Of a DNA stretch of 64,000 bases, positions 1 to 10,086 are shown one piece after another (positions within the stretch are counted from its first letter, which is position 1; every line of letters starts with the position of its first letter). This stretch comes from Cylicocyclus nassatus (lineage: Eukaryota > Nematoda > Chromadorea > Rhabditida > Strongylidae), in contig CATQJL010000112.1 in NCBI GenBank assembly GCA_958299035.1, positions 61,363,823 through 61,427,822 of the forward strand. The letters are read 5' to 3'. The notes under the pieces were generated by a model. That model was not told the DNA's origin. It did no database searches and saw nothing but the letters and a program-made list of their open reading frames with translations. The translations under genes and the position numbers were made by a program.

Positions 1-14
1 GACGGAATAACTCT
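1..14 (+). pseudogene. 3' tip of the loop-C exon in copy A
   Basis: The first 14 bases equal the end of the exon at 47028-47117, followed by the same GTAAAT donor. The rest of this exon lies left of the window. Confidence 0.5.
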
Positions 15-496
15 GTAAATGTCTTTCACTTCCGAATGGATCACTGCCGCCATTGAACAATGTTTGATACAAGAACAGTTAGAAAATGAAGTTTGAACAC
101 TCTACAAGATACCTGAATGGCAGTCAATCCGTAACAGACTATATAACTGAACTCCTATCAGAAGAATGGGTAGTGTGCCCTCACAGCCAAAGATGGCGAG
201 AAATGTTCACCAAATATATAGAATGTGTTAACTGCCTTCGGCCAAGTTCAAGGATGAATAGCACTTAGCTAGCAAGAAAAGTCAACATAGCGAGTCAACT
301 ACGTAAACGTGGGCTAGGACACATTGTATAATCCCAATATCAAGGGCACTATCATGGCCTTTAATGATTATAGATATCCGATCGAAGAGCTTAGAGGTGT
401 TCAGTACACTTGAACTTGATTGGAAAATGAACGGTAAGATGGAACAATTGTCTATCACCAGTGAAATGCCGTATCCCGTGTTATGCACTTTAATTA

Positions 497-1304
497 TTAG
501 GTTGGGAACTAAGTTTTGCCACTGGTCTCGTAACTTCCCTCGCACTCAACATGGCGTACTCAAATTTTGCCACTGCGTTGGTTATTACGTAAGCTACAAG
601 CGCAGCTACTGCCCTACCAAATTCTGACGTTGCAGTGAGGGTTATGGTAGGTGCATGGTATAAAGGGGAAAATTTCACAGTTCAACGGATTTGGCTGAAA
701 CTTGGCATAGGGGTGTTATCCGACATGCTGATCACGAAAACGATAGTGAAATTGCGTGATAAGGGCTTTTTTGTAAGATTACTGTAGGTGTACGATATGG
801 GGCCTCACCCTAAACAAAGAAAAAGGCATTGATTCAACAAATGAATGTGATATTCGCGTTTGGCAGGTCAAATAACCTTACTATGTAAAGTCTCGGCGGA
901 ATTTGAGCTTTGGACTCTTTAGTTATTGACGGTCGTCCCCAGCAGCTCTTGCGTACATCGACTCGTTCGACTTTATGAGGATGCCAAATCTCGACATGCC
1001 CCTAAATTTCGTTTCTTTCTTACTAGGCCAAAGGAGTCAACCTCCAGCAATGATTTATAGACGAATCCGGATTAATGCGCATCATCTAGGCTGCCAAAGG
1101 CTTCATTTTGCTTGAAACCCCAAAAATACTCAAATTTCACTAGTTTTCGAAAAACGCCTGAAACTTTTCCATTTCGTGTTTAAAATCTAGACAATTTGTG
1201 CTCACTTGTAGCTCACATTGCCTTCTACATAATGCCAAAGTTTGATTGCGCCATATCCAAAGAGAGTGAAGTTATCCAGTTGCAAAACTTAGTTTCCAGC
1301 CTAA
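497..1304. other. Segment present only in copy A
   Basis: About 807 bases missing from B, where the flanks are joined at 47596. It contains the dispersed motif AACTTGGCATAGGGGTGTTA with CGACATGCTGATCAC at about 700-735. No coding content. Confidence 0.8.
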
Positions 1305-1333
1305 TATGTCTGCACGTACTTAAGCAGCGTCAT

Positions 1334-1559
1334 AGGGTTGTTTTCATATTACAGTCGCTGCAGCTGACAGTCGATCGATCGATATCTTTTGCCGCCTCAG
1401 TAACTGGAGTTACTGCAACGACTGCAGTATGAAACAACCCTCAGGGTTGAAACAGAGTGCGCGGCCTACGTACGCAGCGTGCGGTCCGTATATTTCATCA
1501 TAAAAGCGTAAGCGGCGTACGCTGCGTGCCTCTTACGCCGCGCAGTCTGGCTCAACCTT
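1334..1559. mobile_element. Two adjacent small foldback elements, copy A
   Basis: 1334-1441 has ends AGGGTTGTTTTCATATTACA and, complemented, AGGGTTGTTTCATACTGCAG. 1443-1559 follows at once with AGGGTTGAAACAGAGTGCGC and, complemented, AAGGTTGAGCCAGACTGCGC, and an interior rich in GTACGCAGCGTGC. Both recur in copy B near 47629-47853. Confidence 0.6.
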
Positions 1560-1828
1560 CACAGTCTCATTTCGAAATCGCATCCAATCGAGGGCAGATT
1601 CTAAAACAAGAGCTGCTTTAAAGTTAATACATTCGGTGGGTGGATTTTTGCTTTCATTCGTCCATTTTCTAGACAATTCGAATTTGTACATGTAAAGAGG
1701 GCTTGGCGATGGGAGACTACGATATTATCAAAACATCTTTTTAGGATTCTGAGCACTTTAATCGAATTTCAAGCAACAATAAAATGTAATGTCCATAAAA
1801 ATATGTAAGCGGAAGAAACACATATGTA

Positions 1829-2044
1829 CCCTATTTTCAGGTGTATAAGCAGCACTTTTTCAAATTTTCCCACAAGCTGCTCAACCGCTTCATTGTGTTT
1901 CGAGAAGCGATCCTTATGCCGCACGATTCTTTCAGGCAGTACGTAGCACAGTGTAGGGTCCTTTGGTTGCGAGGTCCTTTGATGTGTTCGAGCTGGTCGA
2001 TGTAAGCTAGGACCACCCCGCGGCTTATACACCTGAAAATAGGG
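1829..2044. mobile_element. 216-bp MITE with TA flanks, copy A
   Basis: Ends CCCTATTTTCAGGTGTATAA and complement, flanked by TA at 1827-1828 and 2045-2046. The same element is at 48119-48334, so it predates the duplication. Its minus strand stays open for 88 codons, which is probably chance. Confidence 0.75.
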
Positions 2045-2593
2045 TAGATGCTCTCGCTGTTTTAGCTGAAAAAAATCTTCGCTGCAAACGTTTCGGCCAA
2101 ACTATCTGTCGGTGGGAGGCGGAGCAGAAAGCGGTAAAAACATCACTTTTCCTCACTAGTCGGTTTCGCTCGAACAAGTACCCTATGCAAAGTCTCCTCT
2201 TCTATAAAACGTTCTTCTGGCCCACTATTATATGCCAGATGGCCCCCGGTATGTTTTCATAATCACTCACTTACCCTCTGTACCAACTACCAGCCCTTAA
2301 CTCATACCTTGCAAAAAATGGTAAAATTGATAAAGTTTATCGATACTTTGTAGATCAATATTGTATTCGTAATCAGCATGCTCAATTATGCCATGAAAAC
2401 AACTCGCAGCACCGTAACATAAAGATTGCGAAAATTACTCAAGATTGATATCAACAAAAGAAGGTAGCCTACAACTACCCCGTCTCGGGGCTGTATGATA
2501 CTTCATCCGAACTGATTAGAAGAGGAATTTTTACTTAGAATATAAGTACTTACCTTTGATTCAAATAGATTGGCGACTGGTAGCGGGGCATAG

Positions 2594-2686
2594 TGACCTA
2601 GTTAAGGATAGAAAATGATCAGAGGGCGCCTGCGCGAGGAGACGCAGAGTGCATCGCGGGCGTGAGCGGCCTCAGTTAGGTCACGA
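2594..2686. repeat. Short GC-rich repeat with GTGACCTA ends
   Basis: GTGACCTAGTTAAGG and, at the other end, CAGTTAGGTCAC face each other around a CG-rich core. Also at about 48887-48979, and a related piece with ATTAGGTCACGAAGC closes the window at 63880-64000. Confidence 0.45.
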
Positions 2687-3525
2687 AGCCCTGCTTTTCA
2701 GACGCCAATCCAGTAGATTTAAAGGTTACTTATATGCAGAGAGACAGAAAAACAGACATTCAGTTTGTGTATAAAGTGTGACTGATTATTTTCCATACAA
2801 ATGAAAAGAACCAAATTCCAGATAATCTTCAGCCGGTCATAAAACCTATCGCTGTAAATCTCACATTTTTGAGTGCTAAGCTACTATCCGTCGTAAGTTA
2901 CCCCACGAGCAGAAGTTGAGACTTCAAAACGTGTGCATTTTTAGAATGAGGCGCTTCAAACAATCGATATGACTCTACTGTACAACTTGGGAAGTTTTTT
3001 TCAGCATCTACTCTACGACTAGGAGACGCGAAACCGCCTTGCGGACATTGTCATGACAAGCTTGAGTTGTTCTTCCATGTTTCCAAAGAGACAATGTTCG
3101 CAACGCAACGGTCTTGCGTCTCATGGTCACAGCATGGATGATATAAAGCACTGAACGGATACCCAAAAAAATGAAAGTTCCAGGATTGGAATGATGAACG
3201 ACTCACATGGATTCCATCCGAATTTGATGAGATTGAAGGATTCTATATCAATCAAAAACTCATATGGATACCAGACATTTTCGTGATAAACAGGTTTGCG
3301 ATACTCATCGCAGTTTGCTTTCATCTTTAATGTTGCTGTCTGCAGCGGAGGAGCGAATGAAGAAATCACTTCGATGCTATACGTGGGTCACTTATCTCTA
3401 TTTAGTTCTTTTCAAAAGTTTTTTGCAGGTGCACAGCAACGGAGATGTCAATGCGACTGTGTACAACCGTGTTTCATTTCTGTGTTTGATGAATGCAAGT
3501 GACAATCACTAACATACGTCTCTCA

Positions 3526-3852
3526 CAGTGGTGGTCCCAGGATTTCGGACCGGGGGGGGGGGGCGGAAGAAAATTTTTTCAAATGAAGGTGCGTGGCGTT
3601 AGCCACGCACTCCGAAAAAATTTTAGGAGTACTTCTCAAAATTTTTGCGGGTCACGCCCCCGAAAAAAATTTTTTTATAAGGCTAATTTGAATTTTTAAA
3701 GAATTTTAAAAATTATTTTAATTATTTACAAAAAGAAACAAGTCGTTTGCACATTTTTATAATCCATATAGGTAAGTTTCAAAAATTTCGCGACCCATTC
3801 TCGGGGGGGGGGGGCGCCCCCCCCCCCGCCCCCCCCCCTCGGACCGCCACTG
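3526..3852. mobile_element. hAT-like non-autonomous element (8-bp target duplication)
   Basis: Ends are CAGTGGTGGTCC and GGACCGCCACTG, flanked by GTCTCTCA at 3518-3525 and 3853-3860. Copy B has the single uninterrupted site GTCGCTCA at 49800-49807. Eight-base duplications with CAGTG ends fit hAT. It carries G and C homopolymer runs and no transposase. Confidence 0.88.
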
Positions 3853-3895
3853 GTCTCTCATATCATGGTTTTATACAGTCAAGTAGTCTGCTTGA

Positions 3896-4200
3896 AGGCA
3901 GTGGATCAGCAGAATGGGCCCTTCTCGGATTTTGGTGGATTCAGGTAGTAGATCCCAAAAGCACACTGTAGCCCAAACCCCACCTGCCAATTCATGCGCT
4001 AAGTGCTGAAAAATGCGCTTCAAAACTCCACAGCCCCGCCCATTTCCAATAAGTGGGCGTCATTGGTGGAAGTTTGAAGCGCGTTTTCAGGATTCAGCGC
4101 ATGAATTGGAAGGTGGGGTTTGGGTTACGGTGTACTTGGGGAGTCTACTACCTAAATCCACCACAAATCGATAAGGGTCCATTCTGCTGATCCACTGCCT
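3896..4200. mobile_element. TTAA-family MITE (ends AGGCAGTGGATCAGC), copy A
   Basis: 305 bp; both ends carry AGGCAGTGGATCAGCAGAAT in opposite orientation, flanked by TTGA at 3892-3895 and 4201-4204, a variant of TTAA. It abuts the next family member, sharing the target. Confidence 0.75.
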
Positions 4201-4204
4201 TTGA

Positions 4205-4577
4205 AGGCACCGTCCACTCAAATTCTCGACTTCCATGTTTTTGTCGCTTCAGGGCCTTCAGAAGGCCCTGATTTCGAATATGAAGTCGAGAATCTCCGAA
4301 AGCCCCAAAAACTCCCTATTTTGGAGAAAAAGCGGGGCGGGTGGAAGTGCAGGTCGTAGGGCTGCAGCGCGTTATAGGCCTGGCGTATATCAGCGCCGCA
4401 GCCCGCCAAACCTGCAAAATGAGCGGAGTGACCAGCTCTGGATTGCTTACCTTTCGGTGCGGATTTCTCGCTTCGGAAGCAATCTTTTGCAAGGAAACTA
4501 AGGGGTTGGCCTAGTGCGGGGACCACATTAGTATGCCATCGAATCTCGTGAACTCCCACTTTGGGTGGACTGTGCCT
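4205..4577. mobile_element. TTAA-family MITE (ends AGGCACCGTCCACTC), copy A
   Basis: 373 bp with ends AGGCACCGTCCACTC and, complemented, AGGCACAGTCCACCC; left flank TTGA, right flank TTAA at 4578-4581. Also present in copy B at 51019-51391, so older than the duplication. Confidence 0.75.
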
Positions 4578-5796
4578 TTAATATAGTGTGCTCGCACCGA
4601 AGGTGAAATGCGGTAAAATTTGCGCTCAAAGAAATAGCTACGCCTATGACGCCGGCCATTTGCGCGCAAATGTCGGCATTACTTGCTGCTACTTGTTCAC
4701 GCCCAAATTTTAACGCATTTCATCTTCAGTGCAAGCACACTCTATTAAGAGGAAAATCTACTCGACTGTAGAACCTAAGTTTAGGTTAAAGACTTTCCCT
4801 TTGATAAACAAAGGTGTTCCTTAGAGTTGGCGCATGATACATTGTCACATCGCGAACTTCGGCTGAACGGCAACATAAAGAAAAACTTCAGCAGCTTTTC
4901 TATTGTAAGTGCTGCAGCTTCAACGGCTTATTTTATTGATGACAGTTTTTTGGTGTATAACCTTTCGAAAATTGCTTTATTTGCATAGCTCCTCAAGAAG
5001 TAATCTACTTGTCAAAACGCTTGTTAATATGCGCATATCACATTGTCCAGAAACTAGGCCCGTTTCTTACGCGAGTAGATATATATAGCAAACACATCGT
5101 TAGATGGAGGAAAGAATGCTCTATAAGAAGACATCTGCATAATCGCAAAAAGTGCTACCTACGGCGTGTTTGGAAGCAAAGTCTTGAATTTATTCACACA
5201 AAAATTAGATCTCCATCCAAAAATCCTGCGGAGCTCAACTTGCAATGTTTGCTTATCTAAGTTTAAATTATTCTCATAATCTAGAAATAAGGAAGAAAGT
5301 GTTTGAGGTTAATTTGATTTTCTAATCATTTTCTAACTATATCACACGATCTTCCCTCACTACTCTTGCCTAGGTCCTCCAGGTCATCTGTGACAGCTTC
5401 TATGCTCTTTAAGCGCAAAAAAGTTTCTTATGCGAAGCAACGGAGTGGGCAGAATTTGCCAAAAGAGGGTGAAGTTAACATAAAGTACTCCTGAACCTAA
5501 ATGATTATATGAACACAAGTTAGAACAATTGGGCATGTTGAAATTGATATTAGGGTGCCGCGCACCATTGCATGGCGTCGTTCACAGGGACAACTGCCTG
5601 ACGCGCAATTGTGCGGCTTGTCGTCAACATGTTAAGCTAGCTTCCCAGAAATATAGTGTCCTCTGCAGATAAGAGTGGATGAAAAATTTTCTATGGCTGT
5701 GGATCAACTGTTCATCGATTCTTTCCATCCGCAGGCCCCCGGAAAGTGTGACGTTTCGCTAGTCGTCCTTAGTATTATGCCTCACGTATGTCGTAA

Positions 5797-6848
5797 GGCT
5801 GAGTTCATACTGATTCCCATGTTCTGGAACTGTTCCCGCACAGTTCTCGCACTGTGCTGGAACTGTGCGGGAACAGTTCTAGAACTGCGCTGCATGCGCT
5901 GCAGCCGCCCCGCACCGTTTTGAACAGCGGGAGTTAAGGAATTTTGACCGTTTTCAACTATTTTCTTTTCAGATTTATTCCTCCCTCCGCTTCCCTTTTT
6001 GATCAACAGAGCTTCGAACTCGAAGCGGGATTGAAGAATGAGCGCTTTTCTGCTCCATGAATCCGGAAAGATGGGCCTTCGAGCGCTCGTCCATTCTCTC
6101 ATCGCTATTTTTGTTCACACCTACTTCATAAGTTCTAGCAAGACGCTGCGTAGTCTTGCATCTGTATTGGAATTGACATAGACAGGTCTTTAGAACACAT
6201 GAAGTAGGCTTGAGCAAAAATGGCAGAGATGGACGAGCGGAAGGTTCATCTTCCTGGATACATGAAGCAGAACAGCGTTCAATTCTTAACCCCGCTCAAA
6301 GTTCACAGCTCTTCTCATCACAAGGAGAAGCAGGGTAGAAGAAAGAACGGAGAAGCAACGATATGGAAAAACGAAAAGGGCTAAAACGGCCAAAATCATC
6401 AAAAACAAGAGATAAATCCGAATTCATGCAGTTTCAGAATTGCTCCTGCTCCCTAATTCGTGGCAGATGGCTATGGAAACTACACAGCGGATTCCTGGAA
6501 CAAAAGGATTAGGTCTGAGTAAAAATTAAGCGAAGAAAAATGGGCGAACACAAGAACATACGTTTTGTCGCATACGTAAAGCAGAAAAGCGCTCATTCTT
6601 CAACCCCGCTTCGAGTTCGAAGCTCTGCTGATAGGGAAGCGGGGTGGAGGAATAAGGCCAAAATGAGAGAAATCTCAAAGAAAACCGTTGAGAACGGTCG
6701 AAATTCTCCAACTCTCGCTGTTCAAAACCGTGCGGGGCGGCTGCAGCGCATGCAGCACAGTTCTGGAACTGTTCCCGCACAGTTCCAGCACAGTGCGAGA
6801 ACTGTGCGGGAACAGTTCCAGAACATGGTAATCAGTATAAACCCAGCC
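5797..6848. mobile_element. Harbinger-like element with about 280-bp inverted repeats (TAA target)
   Basis: 1052 bp, ends GGCTGAGTTCATACTGATT and, in the complementary sense, GGCTGGGTTTATACTGATT, between TAA at 5794-5796 and TAA at 6849-6851. Copy B has a single TAA near 52770, so insertion followed the duplication. The inverted repeats reach roughly 5797-6085 and 6570-6848 and contain short nested palindromes around GAACTGTGCGGGAACAGTTC. No transposase is present. Confidence 0.8.
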
Positions 6849-9152
6849 TAAGCCACGAGCAACTTACGGGATTTTCTGTAGTTTTCCGCTTTAACATATA
6901 GGCTGCAGTACGACGAAGGCGCAATACCTTTGGGCTCGCTGCTTTGTTATCCGCAGAGCGCTTGAAGCGCAGGTTTACTGCGTGAAGATACACGCTCGCT
7001 CAACTGATACCGCCTGTGAACCTTCGCCTTGCTCTAGTCTTTACTATCTACAGCAGCTGACCTTCCAACTCAGTCTTATTTTACGTACGGACGGTCTACT
7101 GCAAAACCAGGTGGCCTTTTTGAAACATGAGAATGTGAGCGGTCGTATTTTCAGCTGACGAAAATGACTTCAGGGGCTCAGTTCACTTCACCTGATCTAA
7201 AGGGAGTTTGCTACGGGCCCAATTTCCCCTGGCCTGCTGTTTTTTCTAGCAAAAAGAATTTCTCCGCATTATATCCTTAGTTAAAGTGGGAGATGTCCGT
7301 AACAAACAATTTCTATCTTTCATAAAGAATCAAAGCTCAATGACATCTGCATTTCTGTCTTTGTGCTACGCACTTCTGCCTGTCAAAAAGTCAAGAATAT
7401 TCAGATTTGAAAAAGGATGAAAATTTCAGAGTAATAACGAATGGATTGTTGATGGCGTTGCATTTGAATCGCTCATTTATCCAGGTAGCACAAGGGACTT
7501 CGATCACGACGTGGTGAGGGTGATAAATTCTCAGCCGCAGTGTATTGACAAGTCTTTGTTGCACAGGTCACGTTCACGTTGCGAATCCGACGCTATTTTT
7601 TAAGCTACGTTATTACTATAATAGTACCTTCATTCGCACTTACAAACCTCTGCGTACTTGGAATGTTTTGGTCCAAATTTGATCATGCCGATTACCTTGC
7701 AAAAGTAAGTCATCACATTTCACGATGACATAACTAAGAACAATTTTTATTCCTGATCGGATGCGGACTTTCGGCCATCCTTGCGATGTGCACAGTCCTT
7801 CAGATCGCCGGACAGCATATACCGAAGACTAATGAGCTGCCTTCCTTATGTGCGTAGCAAATTCAAAGACTGCAATGTTTCGCGTATGTTCTTTATTGAT
7901 CAAAACCTTTTAGCAGTGTACATCATGGTCAATTTGCTGTTGTTGACTATTGCTATATCGATGGTCATTATTCTGTCTAAAGCATGCCACTCGCCAAAAT
8001 TCAAAATGTGTCCTCCGTTCAAAAGGTCAGTTCGCTTGTAGAAAACGGAAGATATTATTTCCGCATGTTACAGATGCTTTCATCAATTGGATCTCAGGGT
8101 GAACGTGGAGTTCCGAGTCCTTTGCTTGCTTGTGTTTCCAGTAGCGACAATCAGCAATTTACTGATACTAATATCAAAAGCATGAAAGACAAGTCGTTGT
8201 AGTCTTCCCTGATCTCTTCAAGTCAACGATTAAGCAAAATCTATCCAAATGGTCTAAGAAATGTCTACTATCAATATTACTATCAAAAATTTGCATATGG
8301 GATCTGGAGTGAAATCCGTTATAATAGAAAAAGAGTAGCTTACCAAAAAAACGAGAATTTCTGAAAATTGAAGCTGAAAATAACGTGTATGAAGCTGTTT
8401 TCTTTTGATTCAGCCCCTCAACGGAGTTTGCAAATAGCAAAAGGAGCAACTTCAGCACCTGCTTACTGAAAAGTTGTTTGCAAAAACCTATAATTTTAGC
8501 AAGAATTGTCTTTGTGTCTCCATTTGAAAAAAAATCTAACAGATTCTTTGATAAAAGAAACGTTACCACCAAAGGTCTTTATCAAAATGTTGATTGAGGT
8601 CTTGCGAATCGGCATTATTTGTTGATAAGGACAAAACGGTCGACTATTACCTCTGTGCTACACGCTACACCTCTAAACGAAGCCGAACTACAATCAAGGG
8701 TCAATAGGCAGAATCAAGCGAATCCTTCTGCATGACAAAACACAACCCCTTGCGATAATCGTCGTCGAAAATGTTATGCAAGAATGAATCAGGTTTAGTT
8801 TAGCAGCCTCCGTACTTCCAACTTCCCCAGATTATTGTTTGTGCCACTCTCTCGCAGGCCGCATGAACGGCGTTCCTTATGAATGAAGAAGGGTTTCAAG
8901 AGGTGACTAGATAACATTTGTGACTGACTCGTTGTCTTTCGAGCAAATTTGACAGCCCTGCGACAAAGTGGCGAAAAATGGACAAAATAAAAAAGACTTT
9001 ACAAAATGCATGACTTTTTTCAAAAATCGATCAGTTCGAACATGCTAAAGGATTTCGCAAAAAAAAGTCCCTATACCGTGCGCGCATTACCTGCAAATAG
9101 TAGTCATATTTCTATGTAACTGGTACGTCGCCTCTACTTATTCTTTATCCAG

Positions 9153-9372
9153 TCTTTTGCATTTCTCTTAATATTGCTTGTGATAGCGTGTGCTGACTTC
9201 GTTCCCGTACTCTTTTCCGATGGCACCACGATAGCTCGAGGCGCAACGTTGCCAACCAAGAGAGGAGTTTGGCAGGCCAAAGGAACTTGCGTCCATCGAG
9301 CCACCGTGTTTAGGGCTCTGATCCCTTATTCTTCTGGCGTTACTGTTGTTTTGTATTGCCGGCTTAATACAT
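9153..9372 (+). other. Candidate exon of unknown protein, copy A
   Basis: An open 220-base stretch sits between a good acceptor (TTTATCCAG) and a good donor (GTGAGT). It starts with a hydrophobic run (SFAFLLILLVIACADFVPVL) followed by about 50 polar residues with two cysteines. The DNA from about 8940 to 9420 is almost identical in copy B (one base in an A-run differs), unlike the diverged sequence after it. It lies about 950 bases downstream of the channel gene, and the hydrophobic run could be a membrane segment or a signal sequence. There is no ATG inside and no neighbouring exon I can join, so the function is unknown. Confidence 0.3.
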
Positions 9373-10086
9373 GTGAGTTGTGATGTTATTGAAAATCACG
9401 TCCTCGAGAGACTGTGGTAGATGCATTTGACGCGTAGTTTGAATAAACATGGTATCTGCCATTGAAGACGGTGGTAGAATATCCATTACCTAAGAACCGC
9501 ATGCATTAACATCCTCGCCGGGAGCAGATCGCAGCTCCACTTATCTATATTCCAATTCTAACTGTCTGTAAGTACTCTTACTATCCTTAACTATGAACAG
9601 GTATGATCATCTCTTAATCCCGGGTGGCTGACCGTCTTCAAAGTCGTTTTGAAATGACATATCAAATATGTTGCAATCATAGATTAATTTCGCTTCATTT
9701 TGATTTAATTTGACTGTTCCACTCAAGAAGACGATATCTTTACGAACAGCCATCTGAAACGCAGAGAACAAGAGCTCCGCGCTTTTACATCATCAGAAAA
9801 GCCAAACATCCTTCAGTAATCTCAAAAATAATCATGGCTTCTTCAAAGGTGATATAAAAATCAAACTGGCTACAGGCTGCTTTTTTGGCAGACGTCTCGC
9901 GCTGAGAAAGATGTCGGTGGCGAACTTGTTTATTTGTAAGTACGACGAAAAATATTTATTTTGAGCAACGATTCAACCGTATCAAAGCGAATAAAACGTT
10001 AACATTAGACCAGTCTAGTGAGAAGGCAAAAAACAAAATGGCTTATTCTTTCTTGATAAGTTACCAACAAGGTACGAGGCATAATA

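Larger units (their letters stand above)
3184..8202 (+). pseudogene. Cys-loop ligand-gated ion channel-like gene, copy A (incomplete, probably non-functional)
   Basis: Several exons read as a nematode pentameric ligand-gated channel. 3184-3293 gives DWNDERLTWIPSEF and KLIWIPDIFVIN, the extracellular ligand-binding signature. 3419-3498 continues QVHSNGDVNATVYN. 7430-7513 gives SNNEWIVDGVAFESLIYP (loop C). 7567-7704 gives VTFTLRIRRYFLSYV and LGMFWSKFDHADYLAK (first membrane segment). 7744-7849 reads GCGLSAILAMCTVLQIAGQ and KTNELPSL (second segment). 7914-8025 gives VYIMVNLLLLTIAISMVII (third segment). 8142-8202 closes with a stop. Phases join well, but the acceptor before 7744 reads CAA (CAG in copy B), and I found neither the exon with the two Cys-loop cysteines nor a fourth membrane segment. 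Which transmitter it bound, if any, cannot be said. Confidence 0.75.

Noticed and set aside
1769..2032. An 88-codon minus-strand frame conserved in copy B
   Set aside because: It coincides with the 216-bp MITE and the copies are nearly identical at the DNA level, so conservation says nothing about coding.
8174..8572. A 132-codon minus-strand open frame rich in Leu, Phe and Ser
   Set aside because: It overlaps the antisense of the channel gene's end, is not kept in copy B, and resembles no family.
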